This document shows positions 50,730 to 59,262 of a stretch of 64,000 nucleotides of DNA, in pieces. The DNA comes from 13-2-20CM-66-19 sp963760225 (lineage in GTDB: Bacteria; Pseudomonadota; Gammaproteobacteria; Steroidobacterales; Steroidobacteraceae). The translations under genes and the position numbers were made by a program. Where the stretch lies: NCBI GenBank assembly GCA_963760225.1, contig CAVXCD010000003.1:1488001-1552000 (forward strand), read 5' to 3'. The first letter of the stretch is position 1; the number at the start of each line of letters is the position of its first letter. Under the pieces are notes generated by a model. That model saw only the letters and a program-made list of their open reading frames with translations, was not told the origin of the DNA and ran no database searches.

Positions 50730-52640
50730 TCACTGAAGGGTGACGACGATCGAACCGGCACCGCCGTTGGTTGCAGAGCCGCCGCCGTTGCTTGCGGGCG
50801 CGTAGGTCGTTCCCCCCGGCCCCGTGCTGCCGCCTGCACCACCGCCGGTTGAGCTAAAGCCTATGCCCCCGCCACCATAGCCTCCGCCCCCACCACCGGC
50901 AAAGGTACTCATCGTATCGCTGGCGCCGGCCCCGGTGCCGGCACTGCTGCCGCCGCTGCCGCCCGGGATGCTGACGGTATTGTTGCCGCCCTCGCCACCG
51001 GCCCCGCCGTTGCCATTGCTGCCGCTGACGCCCGAGCCGATGCCACTGGAACCGGCCGCGCCGCCGCTGCCGCCGCTGCCGCCACCGCCGCCTGTGGTCC
51101 CAAAGGCACCCGAGTTCCCCCCGTTGCCGCCGGCGCCTCCTGCTCCGCCGGCGTTGCCGCCGGCGCCACCGAGGTAGCTGCCGCCACCGCCTCCGCCCCC
51201 GGCGATGATCTGGTGAGTGGTGCCTGCATCGACATTGCTCGACCCACCACCGCCGCCGCCGCCGCCAAAGTAGAGATTGGCGTTGGCATAGGCGCCGGCC
51301 CCGCCGGCTCCGCCCACCACGAGGTTGAGCACCTGGCCCGGCGTAACGCTCAGGGCGCTGGTGACGACCGCGCCGGCGCCGCCCGCCTGACCCACGTAGG
51401 CGCCGGCGCCGGACATGCCGCCGCCGCCGCCACCGCCGGCCGTCGCGACGATGGAAACGGTGGTGAGGCCGTCCGGCACCGTCCAGGTGTAAGTGCCGGG
51501 CGTGGTGAAGCTCACGGTGTTGGCGAGGCAGTCGATGCCCACGTTGGTCACCCCGGCGGTGACCGGTGAGCCCGAGCCGTTGCTGACGAGGCACGCAAGT
51601 CCGCTCGGCTGCGTGCCGACGGTAACGGTGTACGCGCCGCCATAGACCACGGGTGTGGTGAAGGTGAATGAGGTGTTGGCTGTGACGGTGAGCGCATTAC
51701 CGCCGTTGTCCTCGAGGGTGACCTGCTGGCCGGCGCCCAGTCCGGACACTGAGCCACCGATGGTGTAGGTGTTCGTGGAGCAGGTGACCGTGATGTTCGC
51801 GACGTTCGCAGTCACCTGCGTGGCCTGGCCGTTGGTGACCGAGCAGGTCTGCCCGGCGGGTTGAGTGCCCACGGTGACGTTGTAGGCACCGGAATCGGCT
51901 ACCGGAGTGGAGAAGGTGAACGTGCCGTCGGCGCTCAGTGTCAGCGGATCTGCCGCGTTGTTCTCGAGCGTGACCTGCAGGCCGCTCGCAAGGTTGTTGA
52001 GGGTGCCCCTGAGCGTGAAGGTGATGGGCGAGCAGACCACAGCAATGGAGGTAACGTTTGCCGTCATGCCTGCACCGGTGCCGCCCTGCACGGTGCAGGT
52101 GGCGTCCGCGGGTTCAGTCCCGACCGTCACGGCATACGTGCCGTTGAATCCGACTGGCGTTGCGAAGCTGAACGACCCGTTGGTGGTGAGTGTAAGGGCG
52201 TCCGCGCCGTTGTCCTTCAGCACGAGCCGAGAGTTTGCGGCAAGTCCGGTGAGCGTGCCGGAGAGGGTGAAGGTTTGCGCCGCGCAGGTGACCTGCACGT
52301 TGGTCACATTATTCGTGATTGCTGCGCCAGCGCCGTTCGTCACCGTGCACACCTGACCCTGTGGCTGGCCAACGACCGTGACCGAGTAGGCGGCATTGTT
52401 GCCCACAGCGGCCGGGAACGTGAACGTACCCAACGAGCTCACCGTGATCTGGTTTCCTCCGTTCAACTCGAGCCGGACACTCTCGCCGGGTGTGAGTCCT
52501 GCGACGGCGCCGGAGACGCCGTGAACGTTCGGATCGCCCGAGCCGCAGGAGGCGAGCCCCACAGCGACCAGCGCCAGCAGTATGGATGCGACGAAACAAT
52601 TTGCCTGCGAGCAACGCATTAGGGAGTACCTCTTAGCCAT
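50730..52640 (-). CDS. Repeat-rich, glycine-rich surface lipoprotein (copy 2)
   Basis: 636 residues from ATG 52640; ATG 52619 is a possible start. Lipobox GLASC near residue 32. Four tandem beta repeats of about 80 residues (for example TFTLSGTLTGL...TVGTEPADATCTV...VVCSP), each with two Cys. Then YTWTVPDGLTTVSIVATAGG and a Gly-rich C-terminal domain of about 200 residues. Same architecture as 23799-25907 but one repeat fewer and well diverged. Likely exported to the outer surface. Confidence 0.8.
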   Translation of the reverse strand: MAKRYSLMRCSQANCFVASILLALVAVGLASCGSGDPNVHGVSGAVAGLTPGESVRLELNGGNQITVSSLGTFTFPAAVGNNAAYSVTVVGQPQGQVCTVTNGAGAAITNNVTNVQVTCAAQTFTLSGTLTGLAANSRLVLKDNGADALTLTTNGSFSFATPVGFNGTYAVTVGTEPADATCTVQGGTGAGMTANVTSIAVVCSPITFTLRGTLNNLASGLQVTLENNAADPLTLSADGTFTFSTPVADSGAYNVTVGTQPAGQTCSVTNGQATQVTANVANITVTCSTNTYTIGGSVSGLGAGQQVTLEDNGGNALTVTANTSFTFTTPVVYGGAYTVTVGTQPSGLACLVSNGSGSPVTAGVTNVGIDCLANTVSFTTPGTYTWTVPDGLTTVSIVATAGGGGGGGMSGAGAYVGQAGGAGAVVTSALSVTPGQVLNLVVGGAGGAGAYANANLYFGGGGGGGGSSNVDAGTTHQIIAGGGGGGGSYLGGAGGNAGGAGGAGGNGGNSGAFGTTGGGGGSGGSGGAAGSSGIGSGVSGSNGNGGAGGEGGNNTVSIPGGSGGSSAGTGAGASDTMSTFAGGGGGGYGGGGIGFSSTGGGAGGSTGPGGTTYAPASNGGGSATNGGAGSIVVTLQ

Positions 52641-52958
52641 GGGAGAGCGACCAATCCGGCTGTGGGTGCCGGTAGCGCGTTAAATCAGATGATTTTGATA
52701 CTGCAGTGCAGCGGCGGGACGCGATCTGCACTGGCGTCACATTCTGTAAAGCCGGTGGGCCGGAGATTATGTAGTCGTGATCGAGGTCTCAGACCGCGCG
52801 ATCGCCGATCGATTATTGCGCCGACCGTCCTCGTGAGCGTCGGTCATCCGGCCGACCGTCTGTAGGTGCAGGCCGACGTCCTGTCAGCGATTGGCGGCCC
52901 CAGGGTTGCGCAGCTGCCCGTTGGGCGGGTTGTGCAGCCCGAAACGGGGCGGCGTAGG

Positions 52959-52977
52959 CAGCGGATTACATCCGCTG
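52959..52977. promoter_or_regulatory. 8-bp palindrome upstream of the SYLF gene
   Basis: Perfect inverted repeat CAGCGGAT/ATCCGCTG with a 3-base centre, 73 bp before the SYLF-domain gene. It could be an operator. The rest of the 409-bp gap 52641-53049 shows no gene that I can support. Confidence 0.35.
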
Positions 52978-53049
52978 ACAGCCTGCAGCGACTGCGCTCT
53001 TCGGCTCGCCGGTGCCAAAGTGGCGCACGAACCTTTGGAGGACTCAACA

Positions 53050-53598
53050 ATGAGCCGATATTCGCACCGCTTGATAACGGGAATCTTCGCAGCCGCCACC
53101 ATGACGTTGAGCGCCGTGGCGCTCACGGCTACTGCGGACCTCAACACGCGCGTTGAGGACACGCTCAATCACTTCTATGCGCAGAACGCGCAGAACCGCG
53201 ATCTGGTGACGAACGCGGCGGCGGTACTGGTATTCCCGAGGGTGACCAAGGCCGGCGCCGGCGTCGGCGGCGAATACGGCGAAGGCGAGCTCAAGGTGGG
53301 TACCGAGACGGCCGGTCACTACAAGGTGACGGGTGCCTCGATCGGTGCGACGCTCGGGGCCGCGCGCCACAGCGAAGTGATCGTGTTCAAGACCGCTGAG
53401 GCGCGCGACAAATTCATCAGTAAGAAGGACTGGACGGTCGGCGCCGACCTCGGCGTGGCGGTCGCGAAGACAGGTGCCGGACGTGACTACGACACCGAGA
53501 CGCTGCACAAGCCGGTCGTGGCGTTCGTGTTCGGTGAGAAGGGCTTGATCGCGGACGCATCGATCGAGGGCGCGAAGCTGACACGCTTGCCGCAATAA
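53050..53598 (+). CDS. SYLF/YSC84-domain exported protein
   Basis: 182 residues from ATG 53050, with a strong TTGGAGG upstream. Signal peptide (GIFAAATMTLSAVALTATA), then the SYLF lipid-binding domain: AAAVLVFPRVTKAGAGVGGE near residue 55, and GADLGVAVAKTGAGRDY. Bacterial members are periplasmic or outer-membrane-linked; function poorly known. Confidence 0.85.
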   Translation: MSRYSHRLITGIFAAATMTLSAVALTATADLNTRVEDTLNHFYAQNAQNRDLVTNAAAVLVFPRVTKAGAGVGGEYGEGELKVGTETAGHYKVTGASIGATLGAARHSEVIVFKTAEARDKFISKKDWTVGADLGVAVAKTGAGRDYDTETLHKPVVAFVFGEKGLIADASIEGAKLTRLPQ

Positions 53599-53610
53599 GA
53601 CCGCGCGCGG

Positions 53611-53634
53611 CGCGGGACCCGCTCGGGTCCCGCG
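53611..53634. terminator. Hairpin between convergent genes
   Basis: Perfect 11-bp stem CGCGGGACCCG with a CT centre, between the SYLF gene and the convergent decarboxylase gene. It lacks a T tract, so it may act with Rho or simply as a bidirectional stop. Confidence 0.45.
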
Positions 53635-53657
53635 TCGGGCCGCGGAGCGCGGCGGCG

Positions 53658-54971
53658 TCACGCGGTATGTTTCACGACCGCGATCCTGGCATTGACCGGA
53701 ATGTTGCCGGCTGTCAGTCCGGGTTTCTGGCCGTGATGATCGAACTCGAGCTGCACCCCGGGGCGGAAGATGAGGCAATGCGTCGAGCCGCCGTAATGAA
53801 ACATGCCGAGCTGGTCGCCCTTGCCGACGTGCTGTCCCTCGTACACGGTCACCTGGCAGCTGGAGACCTCGCACATGCCCACCGCCAGCACGCACATCAG
53901 TCCGATGGCGGGGTTGTCGGCTTCAACGAAGATCAGCGCGCGCGTCGCGAGCTCGGTGATATAGGCCTGTGAATCATTGGGCCCCGCCGGATCGAAGCCG
54001 TGTGAAGCGGCTTCCGCAAAGTAAGTGCCGTCCTTCACGTACGCCCGGGTGACCGTGCCGCTCACCGGGCTGTGCCAGCGGTGGTAACTCAACGGGCTCA
54101 AGTACGCCTGATAGACCGTCGCACCCGCAAACGCCGGCGCCAGGCGGTCGTTTGCCAGCATGTGCACGATCGAGTAGGGCTGGGCCTTGATCCAGAAGGT
54201 GTCGCGCAGGCTCACGTGCCGCGCCAGGCGATAGGGCGCGGACTCGCAGGCGTTGACGATCACCCGGTCATCTTCGGGATGCGCGACCGGGCGGGCACCC
54301 GGGCGCAATGGTCGCGTGAAGAAATCGTCCCATGAGCGAAATCCCCAATGGGGCCGATCCGGCTCGCAGAGGAAGTCGCGCGTGAAGTTCGGCATCGCCT
54401 TCAGCGCGTCCGCACCGAACCAGCCGCTGCGCGGATGCTCGTTGAGCACGGCGGCGGAATCGGCGCAGCTCAGGAAGCGCCCCCAGGCGTTCAGCACCTG
54501 CTTCAGCGCGGCATTCACGCGCTCGTTGAGGAACGCCGCCATGCCCGCCGCCGTGCCCATCGACCAGTCGAGTATCGCGTTGATGGGGCAGCCGACCAGA
54601 CCCGTCTGATCGAACTGCGGCGCGTGCGTCATGATCGTGTTCAGCAGCCGCAGCATATGCTGATAGTCGCGCACCTGCGGCCGGTCACGCGGGTCCTTGT
54701 TGTACGGTGGCCGCCGCGGCACCTGCGTGAACATCTGACTGAACAGCATGAAGATCCCGGCATCCGCTTCGATCAGGTCGCGGAAATCCGCGATGACCGG
54801 GTGCAGATCCTTCGCCTCGGCGTGCGACTTCGCGCTCATCGCTGCGAGCCATTTGTCGAGAAAGGCCTGATCCGACGGCAGCCATTCGGCCACGCGAAAC
54901 GGCAGCTGCGCCCCTGGGTTGGTTTCCACGTCAGCTATACCTCGTCCGTCATGGGTCCCTCGTCCAGTCAT
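53658..54971 (-). CDS. Phosphatidylserine decarboxylase-like protein (PsiD-type)
   Basis: 437 residues. The N-terminal about 150 residues resemble the PsiD-type (PSDC) domain seen in tryptophan-decarboxylase-like members. The C-terminal decarboxylase fold has the self-cleavage site GGST (in FHYGGSTHCLIF) in place of the classical LGST, and the active-site His in SPLSYHRWHSPVSGT. It would self-process to give a pyruvoyl group. Substrate: phosphatidylserine or an amino acid. It lies alone between convergent and divergent neighbours; no pssA seen. Confidence 0.82.
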   Translation of the reverse strand: MTGRGTHDGRGIADVETNPGAQLPFRVAEWLPSDQAFLDKWLAAMSAKSHAEAKDLHPVIADFRDLIEADAGIFMLFSQMFTQVPRRPPYNKDPRDRPQVRDYQHMLRLLNTIMTHAPQFDQTGLVGCPINAILDWSMGTAAGMAAFLNERVNAALKQVLNAWGRFLSCADSAAVLNEHPRSGWFGADALKAMPNFTRDFLCEPDRPHWGFRSWDDFFTRPLRPGARPVAHPEDDRVIVNACESAPYRLARHVSLRDTFWIKAQPYSIVHMLANDRLAPAFAGATVYQAYLSPLSYHRWHSPVSGTVTRAYVKDGTYFAEAASHGFDPAGPNDSQAYITELATRALIFVEADNPAIGLMCVLAVGMCEVSSCQVTVYEGQHVGKGDQLGMFHYGGSTHCLIFRPGVQLEFDHHGQKPGLTAGNIPVNARIAVVKHTA

Positions 54972-54980
54972 GGGTCAAAG

Positions 54981-54986
54981 TATAAT
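54981..54986 (+). promoter_or_regulatory. Possible -10 element in the sgaA leader
   Basis: TATAAT in the 246-bp divergent gap between the decarboxylase and sgaA genes (54972-55217). No convincing -35 lies 16-18 bp upstream. It would give a leader of about 230 nt to sgaA. No gene is seen in the gap. Confidence 0.3.
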
Positions 54987-55217
54987 CATTTCAATTACTT
55001 GTCGATGCAATTGCCAGGCGGCTGCCAGGCGCGCCGCCCGCTGCGCGCCCGACGATAAGAGATCCTGAACCGTGCCATCGCAATTTTCCGCCTGTCGCAG
55101 GAGATGCGGAATTGGCAGGATGGCGGCACGGATGGCGATGAAGCGGTCGGCGTCGCGGCTGCGGGCCGCGCACCGCGCGCGCCGGCCACCGTGAACCGAC
55201 CGCAGAAGGAGCCAGTG

Positions 55218-56471
55218 ATGCCCACGCGTATGCCAGGCCGAAATTTCCTCTTCGTCCCCGGACCCACCAACATACCCGACCGCGTGCAGCGGGCGATGGT
55301 GGTGGCGATGGAGGATCACCGCTCCTCGACATTTCCCGAGCTCTCGCTGAGCGTGCTGGGCGACCTGAAGAAAGTCTTCAAGACCGACACCGGCCAGGTA
55401 TTCATATTCCCCTCTTCGGGGACCGGCGCCTGGGAGGCAGCGCTGACCAACACGCTGTCGCCGGGCGACCGGATACTGGCGTCGCGCTTCGGCCAGTTCA
55501 GCCACCTGTGGGTCGACATGGCGCAGCGGCTCGGCTACGACGTGGAGGTGCTGGAGGTCGAGTGGGGCGAGGGCGTGCCGCTCGATCGCTACGAGCAGGT
55601 GCTGCGTGCCGACAAGCGCCACGAGATCAAGGGCGTGCTGGCGTGCCACAACGAGACCGCCACCGGCGTCACCAGCGACATCGCCGGAGTGCGCAGGGTA
55701 CTCGACGACATCCGCCACCCGGCACTGCTGTACGTCGACACCGTCAGCTCCCTCGCCAGTATCGATTTTCGCATGGACGAGTGGCAGGTGGATCTTGCCG
55801 TGAGCGGCTCGCAAAAGGGGCTGATGCTGCCGGCGGGCTTAGGGGTCCTCGGCGTGAGCCAGAAGGCGCTCAAGGCCATGGACGGCGCCAAGTCCAGGCG
55901 CTGTTACTTCGATCTGGCCGACATGATCAAGGCCAACGCGAGCGGCTACTTCCCGTACACCCCGTCGCTGCCGATGCTCTACGGGCTGCGCGCATCACTT
56001 GATCTGATCTTCGAGGAGGGTCTGGAGGCGATCTTCTTCCGCCACCACTACCTCGCCGAAGGTGTACGCGCGGCGGTGCTGCAAGGTTGGGGCCTGCAGC
56101 TGTGTGCCCGCGAGCCGAAGTGGTATTCCGATACGGTGAGCGCCATCGTGGTACCCGCGGGCATCAACGGCGCGCACGTCATCGACGTGGCATTTCGCCG
56201 CTACAACCTCGCCCTCGGCGCCGGCCTGTCGAAGGTGGCCGGCAAGGTCTTCCGCATCGGGCATCTCGGGGATCTGAACGAGCTCATGCTGATGGGCGCG
56301 CTCGCCGGGGCGGAAATGTCCATGCTCGACGTCGGCGTCAAGCTCGCGCCGGGCAGCGGCGTGGCCGCCGCCTCCAACTACTGGCGCTCACACGACCCTA
56401 TCCCGAAGAAGAAGGTGAGCCAGGACCAGCAGTTCTACGCGGCGCACTCCACCGGCTCGATCCAGGGCTGA
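55218..56471 (+). CDS. sgaA: Serine-glyoxylate aminotransferase
   Basis: 417 residues from ATG 55218 (AAGGAG upstream). Class-V PLP aminotransferase with N-terminal FVPGPTNIPDRVQRAM and PLP Lys in SGSQKGLMLPAGLG. It moves the amino group of serine to glyoxylate, giving hydroxypyruvate and glycine. The next gene encodes a 2-hydroxyacid dehydrogenase fitting hydroxypyruvate reduction, so the pair resembles the serine-cycle/photorespiratory route. Confidence 0.9.
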   Translation: MPTRMPGRNFLFVPGPTNIPDRVQRAMVVAMEDHRSSTFPELSLSVLGDLKKVFKTDTGQVFIFPSSGTGAWEAALTNTLSPGDRILASRFGQFSHLWVDMAQRLGYDVEVLEVEWGEGVPLDRYEQVLRADKRHEIKGVLACHNETATGVTSDIAGVRRVLDDIRHPALLYVDTVSSLASIDFRMDEWQVDLAVSGSQKGLMLPAGLGVLGVSQKALKAMDGAKSRRCYFDLADMIKANASGYFPYTPSLPMLYGLRASLDLIFEEGLEAIFFRHHYLAEGVRAAVLQGWGLQLCAREPKWYSDTVSAIVVPAGINGAHVIDVAFRRYNLALGAGLSKVAGKVFRIGHLGDLNELMLMGALAGAEMSMLDVGVKLAPGSGVAAASNYWRSHDPIPKKKVSQDQQFYAAHSTGSIQG

Positions 56472-56491
56472 AGGACGCGAACGCGGGCAGC

Positions 56492-57442
56492 ATGATGCAG
56501 GACATCGTCTTTCTGGATCGCTCCACGCTGCAGGCCAAGGTGCGCCGGCCGGCGTTCGAGCATGTCTGGCACGAGTACCCCGTCACGGCGCCGGAGGAGC
56601 TGCCGCAGCGGCTGCGCACGGCGACCATCGCCATTACCAACAAGGTGCCGCTGCGGGCGCAGATCCTGCAGCACCTGCCGCAGCTGAAGATGATCGCCAT
56701 CGCGGCCACCGGTTACGACGTGGTCGACGTCGCCTGGTGCAAGGCGCACGGCGTCGCGGTGGCCAACATCCGCAACTACGCGGTGCACACCGTGCCGGAA
56801 CACGCCTTCGCGCTGATCACCGCGCTGCGCCGCAACCTGCTCGCCTATCGCGCCGACGTCGAGCGCGGCCGCTGGCAGCAGGTGGACCAGTTCTGCTTCT
56901 TCGATCACCCGATCCGCGATCTGTATGGCGCGACGCTCGGCATCATCGGCGAGGGGGTGCTGGGGCAGGCAACCGCGCATATTGCGCGCGGCTTCGGCAT
57001 GCAGGTGCTGTTCGCCGATCACCCGCCGCCCAAGGCCGCGGACGTCAGCTTCACGCCGTTCGAGCGGGTGCTCACCGAGAGCGACGTGATATCGCTGCAC
57101 GTGCCACTGAGCGAGTCGACGCGCAACCTGATTGGCAGCGAGCAGCTGCGCCGGATGAAGCGCAGCGCGCTGCTGATCAATACCTCGCGCGGCGGCCTGG
57201 TGGATGAGCAGGCGCTGGTGCACGCGCTGCGCGAGGGCTGGATCGCGGGCGCCGGTTTCGACGTGCTCACCACCGAGCCGCCGAAAGCGGGCAACCCGCT
57301 GCTGGAGCTGCGCATCCCCAACTTCATCCTCACCCCCCACATCGCCTGGGCGAGTGAGGGGGCGATGCAGTTTCTCGCCGATCAGCTGATCGACAACATC
57401 GAGGCCTTCGTCGCCGGCAGGCCGCAGCACCTCATCACCTGA
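56492..57442 (+). CDS. D-2-hydroxyacid dehydrogenase, likely hydroxypyruvate reductase
   Basis: 316 residues. Rossmann motif TLGIIGEGVLGQATAHIARG, catalytic Arg in LINTSRGGLVDE, Glu in LTTEPPKAG and His in LTPHIAWAS. With SgaA upstream (20 bp gap) the likely reaction is hydroxypyruvate to D-glycerate with NAD(P)H. Glyoxylate reductase is the alternative. Confidence 0.88.
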   Translation: MMQDIVFLDRSTLQAKVRRPAFEHVWHEYPVTAPEELPQRLRTATIAITNKVPLRAQILQHLPQLKMIAIAATGYDVVDVAWCKAHGVAVANIRNYAVHTVPEHAFALITALRRNLLAYRADVERGRWQQVDQFCFFDHPIRDLYGATLGIIGEGVLGQATAHIARGFGMQVLFADHPPPKAADVSFTPFERVLTESDVISLHVPLSESTRNLIGSEQLRRMKRSALLINTSRGGLVDEQALVHALREGWIAGAGFDVLTTEPPKAGNPLLELRIPNFILTPHIAWASEGAMQFLADQLIDNIEAFVAGRPQHLIT

Positions 57443-57520
57443 AGCGCGCCGGGCGGTGCGGCAGCGGGGCACAACGCCTAAGATATCGGCCATCCCCAGC
57501 TTACCGATGCGGCGGACGAC

Positions 57521-59110
57521 ATGGCGGCCGACTATGACGTGATCGTGATCGGGTCCGGGCACAACGGACTGGTGTGCGCGGCGTACCTGGCGCGGGCGGG
57601 TCTGAAGACGCTGGTGCTCGAGCGGCGCGAGATCGCCGGCGGCGCGGCGGTCACCGAGGAATTCACTCCCGGCTTTCGCGCCTCACGCTTCTCCTACGTC
57701 ATGAGCCTGCTGCATCCGCGGGTGATACGCGACCTGGAGTTGCCGGCGTTCGGCTTGCAGGTGCTGCCGGCGAACGACCTGTTCTGTCCGCTGGGCGGCG
57801 ACGACTACCTCGTTTTCAGCGACGACGTGGCCCGCACGCAGGCGGAGTTTGCGCGCTTCTCGCGGCACGATGCCGAGGTCTATCCGCAATTCGCCCGCCA
57901 CCTCGATGAGGCGGCGCGGCTGGTGCGCGGGCTGCTGTTCGAAACGCCCGTCGACCCGACGCGCCGGCGCTGGAAGAATTTCCGCGAGTCGGCGGCATTG
58001 CTGTGGCGGCAGCGCACGGTCGGCGAGCGCATGTACCGGCTGATCGACCTGCTCACCCAGAGCGCCTACGACTACCTGTCGGTGTGGTTCGAGAGCGACG
58101 TGATCAAGGCGGTGCTCGGCTACTACGCCTGCATCGGCACGTTCGCCGGGCCGCGCTCGCCGGGCACCGCTTACGTCATCCTGCATCACCTGATGGGCGA
58201 GCACGCCGGCGCCGGCGGCTGGGGATTCATCCGCGGCGGCATGGGCGCGATCACCCAGGGCATCGCGCAATCGGGCGCGCGTTTCGGCATGCAGGTACTC
58301 ACCAACGCCGCGGTGGCCGAGGTGCTCGTGAGCGACGGACGGGTTAGCGGCGTGCGCACCGTCGACGGGCGCGAGTTCACCGCCCGCGTGGTCGCTTCCA
58401 ACGCCAATGCCAAGACGCTGTTCCGCCAGCTGCTGCAGCCGCAGCACCTGCCCGCGGAGCTGCTGGCGGAGATCGACGCGTTCCGCACCTTCTCCACCGC
58501 CTTCAAGATGAACATCGCGGCCGAGAGTCCGCCGCAGTACCGCGCCTTCGACCCGCAGCGGGCAGGGTTCGGCTATCCGACCTACGTGCACATCGCCCCG
58601 GACATCGACTACCTGGAGCGTGCCTACGACGATGCGAAGTACGGCTGGTTTTCACGGCGGCCGTTCCTCACTCCGGTGGTGCCGACGATCGTCGATGACA
58701 CCCTGGCGCCGCCCGGCAAGCACGTCATCAACCTGTTCGGTGGCCACGCGCCCTACACACTCAAAGGAGGGGACTGGGCCGTCGAGCGGCACAACCTCGC
58801 GCGTGCGGCGTTTGCCGCGCTGGATGCCGTGGCGCCGGACTTCTCGGGGCAGATCATCGATTACGAGCTGCTTACGCCTCCGGATCTCGAGCGCATCGTC
58901 GGCTTGCCCCAGGGCCACATCTTTCACGGCGAGCTCAGCGCCGATCAGCTGTTCTGGCAGCGGCCGGCGCCGCACTGGGCCGACTACCGCACGCCGATCG
59001 CCGGACTCTTCCAGTGCGGCTCCTCGACGCATCCTGGCGGCGGCGTCTCGGGCATCCCGGGACACAACGCGGCGCGCGAGATTCTGCGCGACTGGAAACG
59101 GCTCAAATGA
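57521..59110 (+). CDS. Phytoene-desaturase-like FAD oxidoreductase
   Basis: 529 residues. FAD-binding DVIVIGSGHNGLVCAAYLAR at the N-terminus and the C-terminal FQCGSSTHPGGGVSGIPGHNAA motif of the CrtI/PYROXD2 family. No crtB or crtE nearby, so carotenoid synthesis is not implied; many such proteins act on unknown lipids. Follows the dehydrogenase by 78 bp. Confidence 0.82.
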   Translation: MAADYDVIVIGSGHNGLVCAAYLARAGLKTLVLERREIAGGAAVTEEFTPGFRASRFSYVMSLLHPRVIRDLELPAFGLQVLPANDLFCPLGGDDYLVFSDDVARTQAEFARFSRHDAEVYPQFARHLDEAARLVRGLLFETPVDPTRRRWKNFRESAALLWRQRTVGERMYRLIDLLTQSAYDYLSVWFESDVIKAVLGYYACIGTFAGPRSPGTAYVILHHLMGEHAGAGGWGFIRGGMGAITQGIAQSGARFGMQVLTNAAVAEVLVSDGRVSGVRTVDGREFTARVVASNANAKTLFRQLLQPQHLPAELLAEIDAFRTFSTAFKMNIAAESPPQYRAFDPQRAGFGYPTYVHIAPDIDYLERAYDDAKYGWFSRRPFLTPVVPTIVDDTLAPPGKHVINLFGGHAPYTLKGGDWAVERHNLARAAFAALDAVAPDFSGQIIDYELLTPPDLERIVGLPQGHIFHGELSADQLFWQRPAPHWADYRTPIAGLFQCGSSTHPGGGVSGIPGHNAAREILRDWKRLK

Positions 59111-59262
59111 GCGGAAAAGCCGCGCCGCAGTGCACGCTGGCGAGGTGAGGGCAGGCGGCCTATAGTCGCAGCGCTCTGCCGCGAGGCACCCATCCCGTTT
59201 CGAGCGCGCCTGTCCCGCGGGACGCACTCGCATGAAAGCCAGTCATCGTAAGGAGAGTCACG

